64,000 bases of DNA, from positions 61,211 to 125,210 of the forward strand of contig NZ_BMWB01000024.1 in NCBI RefSeq assembly GCF_014651015.1. Reading direction: 5' to 3'. Under the pieces are notes generated by a model. It was not told where the DNA came from. It saw only the letters and a program-made list of their open reading frames with translations, and made no database searches. Shown in pieces: positions 39,633 to 48,376 of the stretch (the first letter of the stretch is position 1; every line of letters begins with the position of its first letter). Origin of the DNA: Streptomyces xantholiticus. GTDB lineage: Bacteria; Actinomycetota; Actinomycetes; Streptomycetales; Streptomycetaceae. Both the position numbers and the translations under genes were made by a program.

Positions 39633-41420
39633 ATGGCCTCGGTCCCTTCCCTCGCTTCGACCGTGCAGCAGCGCCTCGCGGACGCCCTCTCGGCAGCCCT
39701 GCCGGAGGCCGGAACCGCCGACCCGCTGCTGCGACGAAGCGACCGGGCCGACTTCCAGGCCAACGGCATCCTGGCGCTCGCGAAGAAGCTCAAGGGCAAC
39801 CCGCGGGAGCTGGCGACCCAGGTGGTCACTGCGCTCAACAGCGGCTCCACGGCGGGCACCGGCGACGGCGACGTGGTCAAGGACATCGAGGTCTCCGGCC
39901 CCGGCTTCCTGAACATCACGATCACCGACAGGGCGATCACCGAGACGCTGGCCGCCCGTGCCGCGGACGAGCGCCTCGGCGTACCGTACGCGGCGGACGC
40001 CGGCACCACGGTCATCGACTACGCCCAGCCGAACGTGGCCAAGGAGATGCACGTCGGTCATCTGCGGTCCGCGGTGATCGGTGACGCGATGGTGCAGATC
40101 CTGGAGTTCGCGGGCGAGAAGGTGGTCCGCCGCCATCACATCGGCGACTGGGGCACCCAGTTCGGCATGCTCATCCAGTATCTGATCGAGCACCCGCACG
40201 AGCTGGACCACAAGGACGGGGTCTCCGGCGAGGAGGCGATGTCCAACCTCAACCGGCTCTACAAGGCCGCGCGCGCCGTCTTCGACACCGACGAGGAGTT
40301 CAAGGCACGCTCGCGCGACCGCGTGGTGCAGCTCCAGTCCGGTGACGAGGAGACCCTCGCGCTGTGGCAGAAGTTCGTCGACGAGTCGAAGATCTACTTC
40401 AATTCGGTCTTCGAGAAGCTCGACATGGAGATCCGCGACGCCGACGTCGTCGGCGAATCCGGTTACAACGACATGCTCGACGAGACCTGCCGCATCCTCG
40501 AGGAGTCGGGTGTGGCCGTGCGCTCGGAGGGCGCGCTGTGCGTCTTCTTCGACGATGTGAAGGGCCCGGACGGGAACCCGGTCCCGCTGATCGTGAAGAA
40601 GTCCAACAACGGCTACGGCTACGCCGCCACCGACCTCTCCGCGATCCGCAACCGGGTGCAGAGCCTGGACGCGAACACCCTGCTGTACGTCGTGGACGCC
40701 CGCCAGTCCCTGCACTTCAAGATGGTCTTCGAGACCGCGCGCCGGGCCGGCTGGCTGAACGACAAGGTCAAGGCGCACCAGCTCGCCTTCGGCACGGTCC
40801 TCGGCAAGGACGGCAAGCCGTTCAAGACCCGTGAGGGCGAGACGGTGCGGCTGGTCGACCTGCTCGACGAGGCGATCGACCGGGCGACGTCCGTGGTGCG
40901 CGAGAAGGCCGAGAAGGTGGGCCTGTCCGAGCAGGAGATCGTCGAGAACGGCCGTTATGTGGGCATCGGCGCGGTGAAGTACGCCGACCTGTCGACGTCC
41001 GCGGTGCGCGACTACAAGTTCGACCTGGACCAGATGGTGTCGCTGAACGGCGACACGTCGGTGTACCTCCAGTACGCGTACGCCCGTGTCCAGTCGATCA
41101 AGCGCAAGGCCGGCGAGCGGCGTCCCGTCGCCCACGCCGACTTGCCGCTCGCCCCGGCGGAGCGGGCGCTCGGTCTGCACCTGGACCAGTTCGGCGAGGT
41201 GCTGGCCGAGGTCGCGTCGTCGTACGAGCCGCACAAGCTGGCCGCGTACCTGTACCAGCTGGCGTCGCACCTGACCACGTTCTACGACCAGTGCCATGTG
41301 CTCAGCGACGACAACGCTCCCGAGGTCGTGGAGAACCGCCTCTTCCTCGTCGACCTCACCGGCCGCACGCTCCACCAGGGCATGGCGCTGCTCGGCATCC
41401 GTACGCCCGAGCGACTCTGA
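39633..41420 (+). CDS. argS: Arginyl-tRNA synthetase
   Basis: This 595-aa class I enzyme charges tRNA-Arg. It has the additional N-terminal tRNA-D-loop-recognition domain (residues 1-115, with FQANGILALAKK), HIGH as HVGH at residues 140-143, the KMSKS region replaced by a degenerate KPFKTREG segment as is normal in ArgRS, and a C-terminal helical anticodon domain (...EVASSYEPHKLAAYLYQLA). The ATG at 39633 has GGAACGGAAG upstream. It is divergent from lysS and followed by the HTH membrane-protein gene on the other strand. Confidence 0.96.
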   Translation: MASVPSLASTVQQRLADALSAALPEAGTADPLLRRSDRADFQANGILALAKKLKGNPRELATQVVTALNSGSTAGTGDGDVVKDIEVSGPGFLNITITDRAITETLAARAADERLGVPYAADAGTTVIDYAQPNVAKEMHVGHLRSAVIGDAMVQILEFAGEKVVRRHHIGDWGTQFGMLIQYLIEHPHELDHKDGVSGEEAMSNLNRLYKAARAVFDTDEEFKARSRDRVVQLQSGDEETLALWQKFVDESKIYFNSVFEKLDMEIRDADVVGESGYNDMLDETCRILEESGVAVRSEGALCVFFDDVKGPDGNPVPLIVKKSNNGYGYAATDLSAIRNRVQSLDANTLLYVVDARQSLHFKMVFETARRAGWLNDKVKAHQLAFGTVLGKDGKPFKTREGETVRLVDLLDEAIDRATSVVREKAEKVGLSEQEIVENGRYVGIGAVKYADLSTSAVRDYKFDLDQMVSLNGDTSVYLQYAYARVQSIKRKAGERRPVAHADLPLAPAERALGLHLDQFGEVLAEVASSYEPHKLAAYLYQLASHLTTFYDQCHVLSDDNAPEVVENRLFLVDLTGRTLHQGMALLGIRTPERL

Positions 41421-41450
41421 TCACACGACTGCGCACACCGGCCGGACGAG

Positions 41451-42854
41451 TCAGCGAGCCACCCACTCGCTCTTGTCCGGCCAGTAGTCGTACAGGGGGC
41501 GGCCCTCGATGGCGCTGACACGGAACGGGCTGCCGCCGTCGTCGATGCGGACGGTGCCGCTGCGGTCACCACTGCTCCAGGCGACCTCCAGGTACCAGCT
41601 GACGTCGTGGCCCTCGGTGTGGACGTCGAAGTTGAGGACCTGCGGGTCGTTCGACGCCACCTTGTAGGGGAAGTCCTTGGCGGGCACGGTCAGATCGCCG
41701 TCCGTCCCCGCGACGGGCTTCGCGACGGGACGGCCGGCGTCGAGGTCGATGTCGAAGGTCCGCGGGGTGACTCCGCTGCCGCATCCCTCGCCCATCGAGT
41801 ACGCCGGCCGGGCGAGGGCCGCGCCTCGCGCCACGGTCCGTACGTGCACGGCGCTGATGACGACCGAGTCCTGTGTCCGGCCGGTCGCGGTCAGTTGGAG
41901 ATGCATCCGGCCCGCGTCGATGCCGCCGAGCGCGCGGGCCCAGCTGCGGTGGTCCTGCGGGGCGGGCGGCGGCGGGACTCCGTCCGGCTTCCGGTCGAGC
42001 AGGTAGTACTGGCCGCACGGCGAGTCCCAGTTGTACGAACTGATCCCGACGCGCAGCGGCACGCCGCCGTCCGGGGGGTCGCCCTGTCGGCCGGTCTTCG
42101 CGGACGGGTTCGTGCTCCCCCGGGAGGCGCTCGGTGCCGGGCGGCGGCTGCTGCTGCTGCTCGGTAACGCGCTCGCCGAGACCGGGGCGGAGGCCGGGGC
42201 GGAGGCCGCGCCGGAAGCGGAACCGGGGGCAGCGCTCCCCGTGGGGTCCACGGCTTCGGCGGGTGCCCTGTCCTTGCCCTCCGCGCCGCCGGAGCCGCTG
42301 CCGTTGCTCGCGACGACGGCCACCGGCACGGCGAGGACGACAACGGCGGATGCTGCGAGCGCCACGAGGAGGCGTTTGCGCCGGGAGCCGTCACCGGGCC
42401 GGGTGCCGACCGCGTCGGCGGGCTGGGAGCCGTCACCGGGCGGGGTGCCGACCGCGTCGCCGGGCCGGGTGCCGACCGCGTCGGCGGGCGGGAGTTCGGG
42501 CTGTTGGGCAGCGGAGGCGCTCCGGGGCTCGGGCGGGTCGGCCGTTTCGGCACCGGTCCCGCCGGCCGCCGCAGCCGCCGTGTCCGTCCCGGCCCGTCCT
42601 CGCCGGCGCGCCTCGTCGGCGAGGATCCACCGCCGATGAAGATCGACCAACTCCTCGCGCTGCGCACCGCAAAGCCGCGCAAGTCGTTCCAGGGGAGCGA
42701 ACTCGGCCGGAACGGCGTCACCGTTGCAGTAGCGGTGCAGGGTCGACGTGCTCACGTGCAGCTTGCCGGCCAGCACTCCGTAGCTGAGTTTCGAGCGGTC
42801 CTTCAACCGCCGCAGCACGGCTGCGAGCTCCTCGGCCTCCGGCGTCGTCGCCAC
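41451..42854 (-). CDS. Membrane-bound XRE-type HTH protein with extracellular sensor-like domain
   Basis: The 467-aa protein has an N-terminal XRE-type helix-turn-helix (LSYGVLAGKLHVSTSTLHRYCNGDAVPAEF, residues 22-52), a linker with repeated PADAVGTRPGDG units (about 122-157), one transmembrane helix (KRLLVALAASAVVVLAVPVAVVA, 160-182), a Ser/Pro/Ala-rich stalk and an extracytoplasmic C-terminal domain with paired cysteines (SPCGQYYLL and EGCGSG). This architecture resembles DNA-binding transmembrane sensors. I chose GTG at 42854 (GGGAG seven bases upstream) over GTG 42881 and the longest frame at 43046. It is divergent from a DUF4232 lipoprotein, its likely target. The sensed signal is unknown. 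Confidence 0.85.
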   Translation of the reverse strand: MATTPEAEELAAVLRRLKDRSKLSYGVLAGKLHVSTSTLHRYCNGDAVPAEFAPLERLARLCGAQREELVDLHRRWILADEARRRGRAGTDTAAAAAGGTGAETADPPEPRSASAAQQPELPPADAVGTRPGDAVGTPPGDGSQPADAVGTRPGDGSRRKRLLVALAASAVVVLAVPVAVVASNGSGSGGAEGKDRAPAEAVDPTGSAAPGSASGAASAPASAPVSASALPSSSSSRRPAPSASRGSTNPSAKTGRQGDPPDGGVPLRVGISSYNWDSPCGQYYLLDRKPDGVPPPPAPQDHRSWARALGGIDAGRMHLQLTATGRTQDSVVISAVHVRTVARGAALARPAYSMGEGCGSGVTPRTFDIDLDAGRPVAKPVAGTDGDLTVPAKDFPYKVASNDPQVLNFDVHTEGHDVSWYLEVAWSSGDRSGTVRIDDGGSPFRVSAIEGRPLYDYWPDKSEWVAR

Positions 42855-42892
42855 CGCTGCTCTCCCCCGCCTCTTCGCCACCGCCGCGTCCC

Positions 42893-42951
42893 GGAACGGC
42901 GTTCCAGGGATGGGCTTTCCGCCCAGGTCAGAGTAAGCGCAGGCGTTCCAG
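42893..42951. promoter_or_regulatory. Palindrome and direct repeat between HTH protein and DUF4232 genes
   Basis: GGAAC-GGC-GTTCC (42893-42905) is a perfect inverted repeat, and GGCGTTCCAG occurs twice (42898-42907, 42942-42951), 44 bp apart, in the 209-bp divergent region. It is a candidate binding site for the HTH membrane protein. Confidence 0.45.
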
Positions 42952-43063
42952 CATCCCCAATGGTTCATGGGGCGTTGCGGCCGGAATCGGCCCCCGCCCA
43001 ACCTGTGATCACGCCGCAAGGCACCGACAGAGGCACGACCTTCCAACGGGGAGAACGACCACC

Positions 43064-43804
43064 ATGCGCACCAGGCTCATCCGCTCCACCGGCTTCGCCG
43101 CCACCGCCCTGATCGCGGCCCTCTCGCTCACGGCCTGCCAGAACGAGGAAGGCGCCCGGGACGAGGGAGCGGCGCCCTCCGTGAGCGCCACCGGCACACA
43201 GAAGCCGTCACCGCTCACGACATCGGACCCGGCCGGGCGGAAGAGTCCCTCGGTGGACGCGCCGGCCGGCAACGGCGGGAGCAGCAAGGGCGGTGGCAGT
43301 GGAGACGGAAGCGGAAACAAGGGCTCCACGGCGGCCCCCGGCTCCGGCTCAGGTGGTGGGTCCGAGGAATCCGGCCCCGTCATGACCGCCTGCGGTGCGA
43401 ACGTGAAGGTCACCTACAGCGCCGTGCGCCGCCCCCTCAACCACGCGCTGCTCACGATGACGAACACCGGCTCCAAGTCGTGCAACGCCTACCATGCGCC
43501 CCTGCTGCGCTTCGACGAGGCGCAAGCAGCCACCGCTATCGACGTCCACAGCAGGCCGCAGGCCGTCGTCACCCTCGCCCCCGGGGACTCCGCCTACGCG
43601 TCCGTCATGCTGTCGGCGGCCGACGGCAGCGGGAACAACGGCCGCACGGCGGCGAAGCTCGCGGTGAGCTTCGCGCCGCGCAGCGGCTCGGGCTCGACGA
43701 ACGCCGCACCGGCCGTGATCGACCTGCCGGCCGGGACGTACACCGACACCACCACGAGCGTCAGCTATTGGCAGAGCTCGATGGACGACGCCCTCATGTA
43801 CTGA
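43064..43804 (+). CDS. DUF4232-domain lipoprotein
   Basis: This 246-aa protein has a lipoprotein signal peptide ending at the lipobox LTAC (Cys 25), a Gly/Ser-rich linker (about residues 60-105), and a DUF4232 domain from about residue 108 (TACGANVKVTYSAVRRPLNHALLTMTNTGSKSCNAYHAPLLRF). The domain has the typical cysteine pair CGAN...SCNAY. DUF4232 proteins are exported and lipid-anchored; their binding partner is unknown. The ATG has a GGGGAG ribosome-binding site ten bases upstream. It is divergent from the HTH membrane protein, which may regulate it. Confidence 0.88.
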   Translation: MRTRLIRSTGFAATALIAALSLTACQNEEGARDEGAAPSVSATGTQKPSPLTTSDPAGRKSPSVDAPAGNGGSSKGGGSGDGSGNKGSTAAPGSGSGGGSEESGPVMTACGANVKVTYSAVRRPLNHALLTMTNTGSKSCNAYHAPLLRFDEAQAATAIDVHSRPQAVVTLAPGDSAYASVMLSAADGSGNNGRTAAKLAVSFAPRSGSGSTNAAPAVIDLPAGTYTDTTTSVSYWQSSMDDALMY

Positions 43805-43834
43805 CCCGACGGGCGGCAGCGAGCCGCCGACCGG

Positions 43835-44107
43835 TCAGCGGACGATGTCGCGCGAGGGCCGCCCGGCCGCATCGTCGATCTCCGTGTGGGCCTTCTGCAG
43901 CAACTGGGAGGCGAGGTCCATCAGGGCGCGTGCGCCCGCGATCTCCTCGCCGACCAGCAGCTGCGGTTCGTCGGACCGGTGGCGGTTCGCATTTCCGTGA
44001 CCGCGGTACTCCGTGCCGTCACCGAGCCTCACCATGGCGGCCGCCCTCGTCCGGTCGCCGTCTTCCTTGAACTCCATCTCGATGTGCCATCCGACGAGTG
44101 TCTTCAT
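43835..44107 (-). CDS. DUF1876-domain small protein
   Basis: The 90-aa protein starts MKTLVGWHIEMEFKEDGDRT, continues with RAAAMVRLGDGTEYRGHGNANRHRSD and ends with a helix (AGARALMDLASQLLQKAHTEIDDAAG). This is DUF1876, a small family resembling a double-stranded-RNA-binding fold in predictions. The ribosome-binding site is nearly perfect (GGAGGTGATC complementary to the 16S rRNA tail). No cysteine or signal. Function unknown. A stress role has been suggested for relatives in actinomycetes, but that is not visible here. Confidence 0.85.
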   Translation of the reverse strand: MKTLVGWHIEMEFKEDGDRTRAAAMVRLGDGTEYRGHGNANRHRSDEPQLLVGEEIAGARALMDLASQLLQKAHTEIDDAAGRPSRDIVR

Positions 44108-44398
44108 GGCTGATCACCTCCAGCGGTACCCCTTCAAGGGTGCGCCGCGCGGTCACTGATCGCGACCCGTCACCTGATGCTCCTTCGGGCCTCGCGCTCT
44201 CCCGCTGCTCGCGCGTCTTCGCGGACGAGGATCGACCGGACATCCATGTCCCGGTGTACTCCGGCGCGGTCGGCTCTCCCGCAGCACACCGTCGCAGACC
44301 GTCCCCGGCCGTCTCGCTCCCGACAGCCGCCTTGCCCGCGCAGGGCGATGGGCACGCCCTGGCCGACGCCAGGACTGCGAACTTACCCGCGAGTCATT
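44108..44398. other. Intergenic stretch without a supported gene
   Basis: The reading frames present here lack normal Streptomyces codon bias and start signals. I see no gene, RNA or hairpin in it; it leads into the chitinase control region. Confidence 0.5.
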
Positions 44399-44414
44399 AT
44401 TGGTCTATACCTTG
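44399..44414. promoter_or_regulatory. dre-like DasR site upstream of the chitinase
   Basis: ATTGGTCTATACCTTG aligns with the DasR-responsive element consensus (a TGGTCTAGACCA core) at 11 of 16 bases and overlaps a TTGACT -35-like box (44412-44417). DasR (GntR family) represses N-acetylglucosamine and chitin genes, so placement 111 bp before a GH19 chitinase makes sense. DasR itself is not in this window. Confidence 0.55.
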
Positions 44415-44524
44415 ACTCGATCATGCCAATCGCGCTTGAGTGTGCCCACAGCCCCCCACGGCGGCCGAGCCCGGAGTGCAACTACCGCTCGGGGTAAGGC
44501 CGTTGCGCTCAAAGGAGTGATCGA

Positions 44525-45421
44525 GTGCTGAGAACACGTCTCATGGCCCTGCTGGTCGCGATCCTCGCCACCACCGGCCTCGCCGCGGTCCTGATGCCCT
44601 CCGCGTCCGCGGCCCCCGCGGCCACCGTCTGCGACACCGCTCCGAACTGGCAGCAGGGCGCCTGGTACACGACTGGCAACGTTGTCAGGTACGACGGCTC
44701 GTACTACATAGCCGAGCACGACAACCCCGGCTACAGCCCGACGATCAGCACCTGGTACTGGGACCCGTACACGTGCGGCGGCGGCGGAACCCCCTCCCCG
44801 TCCGGCTTCGTGGTCAGCGAGTCGCAGTTCAACCAGATGTTCCCGAACCGGAATTCCTTCTACACCTACAGCGGTCTCACGGCGGCCCTGAGCGCCTACC
44901 CCGGCTTCGCCAACACCGGCAGCGACACGGTGAAGAAGCAGGAGGCCGCGGCCTTCCTCGCGAACGTCGGTCACGAGACCGGCGGCCTGGTCCACGTCGT
45001 CGAGCAGAACACCGCCAACTACCCGCACTACTGCGACTGGAGCCGGCCCTACGGCTGCCCGGCCGGCCAGGCAGCGTACTACGGCCGCGGGCCGATCCAG
45101 CTCAGCTGGAACTTCAACTACAAGGCCGCGGGCGACGCACTCGGCATCGACCTGCTGAACAACCCGTGGCGGGTCCAGAACGAGGCCGCGGTCGCCTGGA
45201 AGACGGGCCTTTGGTACTGGAACACCCAGACCGGCCCCGGCACGATGACCGGCCACAACGCCATGGTCAACCAGGCCGGCTTCGGCCACACCATCCGCTC
45301 GATCAACGGCTCACTGGAGTGCGACGGCAAGAACCCGGCGCAGGTCCAGAGCCGCGTCGGCAAGTACCAGCAGTTCGCGCAGATCCTGGGCGTGCCGACC
45401 GGCGGGAACCTCTACTGCTGA
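44525..45421 (+). CDS. Secreted GH19 chitinase with N-terminal chitin-binding domain
   Basis: The 298-aa protein starts at GTG with a signal peptide (MALLVAILATTGLAAVLMPSASA), a CBM5/12-like chitin-binding domain (residues 33-84, WQQGAWYTTGNVVRYDGSYYIAEH) and a family 19 catalytic domain from about residue 93. The general acid is in HETGG (150-154, Glu151) with the second catalytic Glu at about 160. YYGRGPIQLSWNFNY and the paired disulfide cysteines are in place. It degrades chitin outside the cell. It is probably under DasR-type control from the site at 44399. A hairpin ends the unit. Confidence 0.93.
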   Translation: MLRTRLMALLVAILATTGLAAVLMPSASAAPAATVCDTAPNWQQGAWYTTGNVVRYDGSYYIAEHDNPGYSPTISTWYWDPYTCGGGGTPSPSGFVVSESQFNQMFPNRNSFYTYSGLTAALSAYPGFANTGSDTVKKQEAAAFLANVGHETGGLVHVVEQNTANYPHYCDWSRPYGCPAGQAAYYGRGPIQLSWNFNYKAAGDALGIDLLNNPWRVQNEAAVAWKTGLWYWNTQTGPGTMTGHNAMVNQAGFGHTIRSINGSLECDGKNPAQVQSRVGKYQQFAQILGVPTGGNLYC

Positions 45422-45441
45422 GGCCGCCCCGCCACTGAACG

Positions 45442-45480
45442 GGCCGCGGACCGGGGAGACTTCGTCCCCCGGCCGCGGCC
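45442..45480 (+). terminator. Hairpin after the chitinase gene
   Basis: An approximately 16-bp GC-only stem with one small internal loop around a TTCG-containing loop lies 20 bp after the stop codon. Confidence 0.75.
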
Positions 45481-45593
45481 GCACCATGTCACGCCGGCCC
45501 CAGGCAACCCACAGGATCCTCTCCCCGTCCTCCGAGGTCGAGAGGCGCCCGCAGACCAGGGTGCCCGAGAAACGGGGTCGAGGAGGGGGAACG

Positions 45594-48371
45594 TTGATAC
45601 GTACCCGGAAGACATGGGTCACCGCGGCAGCGGTACTCACGATGGCGGTGGTGTCGCCCGCGGTGGCGCACGCCGCGCCGCAGCCACCCGGCAGCCCGCC
45701 CGCCGCGGTGGCCGACGACAACGAGGGTCTGCCGTCCGGCTGGAGGATCACGAACACCGCCGGGCAGAACACACTGGAGTGGCGTTCACCGCGGCCCGTG
45801 CCCGCGGGCGACGCCCGGGTGGAGTTCCACGCCGACGGCAAGCTGGTCGGCGTACCCGAACCCGAGAACGACGGCCGGACCTTCCGGCTGCCCCTGGACG
45901 ACGCGCGCACAGCGGACCTGGCTGACCTCCAGGTGCTGGCGGCGGGCCGGCGGCTCGACCAGGAGGCGGACGGCGCTCGCGACCGGCGTTCCCCGCCGCC
46001 CGCCGCCAAGCCTCCCGCCGAGCTCCCCGCGGGCTCCGTCGACCCCGGCAGGCCCGGCAAGTACCGCACGACCACCGGCGAGTACGCGCTCGACGCGGTC
46101 CGCCTGCCCGGCTTCCCCGCACCCGTGGAGATGCGCGGCGTCGTCGTCGCGCCGAAGGGCGCCACCGGCAAGAGCCCGGTCGCGCTGTTCCTGCACGGCC
46201 GGCACGCCACCTGCTACGTCCCCGGCAAGGACGACGAGGTCACCATCGACTGGCCCTGCGCCAAGGGTGCCGAGCCGATCCCGAGCCACCGGGGCTATCT
46301 GCGCGACCAGCAACTGCTGGCCTCCCAGGGCTATGTGACCGTCTCGATCTCCGCCAACGGCATCAACGGCCAGGACGGGGAAGCCGAGGACGGCGGCGCC
46401 CAGGCACGCTCCTCGCTGGTGCGGCAGCACCTTGCCCGCTGGGCCGACTGGGCCGCGAACCCGGCCACGGCACCGGAGGCAGTACGCAAGGGGCCGAAGG
46501 CCGACCTGTCCCGCGTGCTGCTCGTCGGACACTCGCGCGGCGGTGAGGGCGTCAACCGTGCGGCCATGGACAGCCTGTACCCGGCCCCGGCCGGTCAGGA
46601 CGGCTACCGCGGCAAGGTGCGCTGGCACATCCGCGGGACCGTGCTCATCGGCCCGACGATCTTCGGCCAGAACCCGGTGCCGGACGTCCCGTCGCTGACG
46701 ATCCTGCCGGGATGCGACGGCGACGTCTCCGACCTCCAGGGCCAGGTGTACGCCGACGGCACCCGCGGTGTCAGCAGGGGCAAGGCGCTGCACAGCGCGG
46801 TCTACATGGTCGGCGCGAACCACAACTACTTCAACAGCGAGTGGACGCCGGGCCAGGCGCAGGCACCCGCCGACGACGATTTCTGGCACGACCCGGAGCA
46901 GCCCGACCCGGTCTGCTCACCCGGCACCGCGACCCGGCTGACCGCCGACCAGCAGCACCGGGCGGGCGCCACCTACATCGCCGCTGCCGCCCGGCTGTTC
47001 GTCGCCGGGGACGACCGGGTGCGTGAGCTGCTCGACGGCACCGGCCGCCGTGCCCCCTCCGCCGACCCGGCGCGTGTCCTGACCCACGGGGTCGGCGCGA
47101 ACCGGGGCTCCGGTTTCCTCCCCGACGGCTCGGTGAAGGTGACCGGCGGACGGCTGTGTTCCGCCGTGGACCCCGACCCGCGCACTGCCTGCCTGAATCC
47201 GGAGGCCGGCGGCTCCTCGCCGCACTTCGCACACTGGCAGCCGGACCGTGAGACCGGCCGCCGTGCCGTGGCGCTGCGCTGGTCCGCGCCGGGCTCTGCG
47301 GTGAAGGTCCGACCGGAGAAGCCGCTCTCCGTGCGCGGCGCCAAGGGCCTCGCGCTGCGCGTCTTCGTGCCGCCGAACACCACCGGGACGCAACTGGACG
47401 TGTCCGTCACCGACGACTCCGGCAAGCGGGCGAACCTCGGCCGCGTCCGGGTGGACGGCCTGCCGGGCAGCGACCGTACCGCCTCCTACTGGGCGCGCGA
47501 GGTCCGTGTACCGCTCTCCGCCGCCGCTCGCGCCGGACTCGACCTGCGCCGAATCGCCTCCCTGGAGCTGATCCCGCGCAGCCGCTCCGGCCAGGCGTGG
47601 CTGATGGACGCCTGGGCATGGGGCCCCGGCACGCCTGCCGTGCGCGAGGCCCCGCTGGCCCGCATCGACATCGGCCGGCTGAAGGTCAAGGAGGGCGACT
47701 CGGGCGTCCGCACGTACCAGGTGCCGGTACGCGTGTCCGGCAAGGGCGGCGGCACGGTCCGGCTGTACGTCCTCGACCCCGCCACCGGTCAGGCGAAGCA
47801 CCGGCTGGTGAGGGTAGGGCCGGGCGGCAGCGGCATCGACATACAGGTGAAGGTGAAGGGCAACACGCGGTACTCCTGGGACGTGGCCAACGACGTGCTC
47901 GTCAAAGCGGTCCGCGGGACCGTCGTCGGCACGTACTCCGGCGGGGTCACCGCGGAGAACGACGACCCGATGCCCAAGATCACCGTGAAGCCCGTCGCCG
48001 ACAAGGTGACGGAGGGGCAGCCGCTGAAGTGGCAGATCGCCCTCTCCGCGCCCGCCGACGTGGAGATGTCGTCGACACTCCGGTTCGTGGGCGTCCCGGG
48101 CCGCCCGGAGCTGTCCACCAAGGACGTCGACCGGCAGTGGCTGCTGGACATGATCGGCGAGGTCCCCGCCGGTGAGGTCCCGCTGTCCCGGCTGGAGTAC
48201 GCCTACCTGTGGGCGTCCGTACCAGCCGGCAGGACCACCGCGGAGGTGACCGTGCCCACGGTCGGCGACCGGGTGGCAGAGCCGGCGGAGTACGTGGGCC
48301 TCCAGCCCGTCGACGACGAGGGCCGGCCGCAGGGCACGGCCCTCACCGGCGCGGTGACCGACGCACCGTAG
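45594..48371 (+). CDS. Large secreted alpha/beta hydrolase-like protein (TTG start)
   Basis: This 925-aa exported protein begins at TTG after GAGGAGGGGG; the longer frame to 45486 lacks a signal peptide, while this start gives MIRTRKTWVTAAAVLTMAVV followed by an Ala-rich cleavage site. An N-terminal domain of about 150 residues is followed by an alpha/beta hydrolase core with FLHGRHATCY and the nucleophile elbow GHSRGG near residue 312. A Ser-linked His follows in VGANHNYF. After about residue 470 come jelly-roll-like sheets and, near the end, RLKVKEGDSGVRTYQVPVRV, resembling Calx-beta repeats. It is probably an esterase or lipase; substrate unknown. Confidence 0.8.
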   Translation: MIRTRKTWVTAAAVLTMAVVSPAVAHAAPQPPGSPPAAVADDNEGLPSGWRITNTAGQNTLEWRSPRPVPAGDARVEFHADGKLVGVPEPENDGRTFRLPLDDARTADLADLQVLAAGRRLDQEADGARDRRSPPPAAKPPAELPAGSVDPGRPGKYRTTTGEYALDAVRLPGFPAPVEMRGVVVAPKGATGKSPVALFLHGRHATCYVPGKDDEVTIDWPCAKGAEPIPSHRGYLRDQQLLASQGYVTVSISANGINGQDGEAEDGGAQARSSLVRQHLARWADWAANPATAPEAVRKGPKADLSRVLLVGHSRGGEGVNRAAMDSLYPAPAGQDGYRGKVRWHIRGTVLIGPTIFGQNPVPDVPSLTILPGCDGDVSDLQGQVYADGTRGVSRGKALHSAVYMVGANHNYFNSEWTPGQAQAPADDDFWHDPEQPDPVCSPGTATRLTADQQHRAGATYIAAAARLFVAGDDRVRELLDGTGRRAPSADPARVLTHGVGANRGSGFLPDGSVKVTGGRLCSAVDPDPRTACLNPEAGGSSPHFAHWQPDRETGRRAVALRWSAPGSAVKVRPEKPLSVRGAKGLALRVFVPPNTTGTQLDVSVTDDSGKRANLGRVRVDGLPGSDRTASYWAREVRVPLSAAARAGLDLRRIASLELIPRSRSGQAWLMDAWAWGPGTPAVREAPLARIDIGRLKVKEGDSGVRTYQVPVRVSGKGGGTVRLYVLDPATGQAKHRLVRVGPGGSGIDIQVKVKGNTRYSWDVANDVLVKAVRGTVVGTYSGGVTAENDDPMPKITVKPVADKVTEGQPLKWQIALSAPADVEMSSTLRFVGVPGRPELSTKDVDRQWLLDMIGEVPAGEVPLSRLEYAYLWASVPAGRTTAEVTVPTVGDRVAEPAEYVGLQPVDDEGRPQGTALTGAVTDAP

Positions 48372-48376
48372 CCCCG

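Noticed and set aside
44108..44398. Possible gene between DUF1876 and the chitinase
   Set aside because: Both strands have open frames of 60-105 codons, but composition is non-coding, no ribosome-binding site is present and no motif is recognised.
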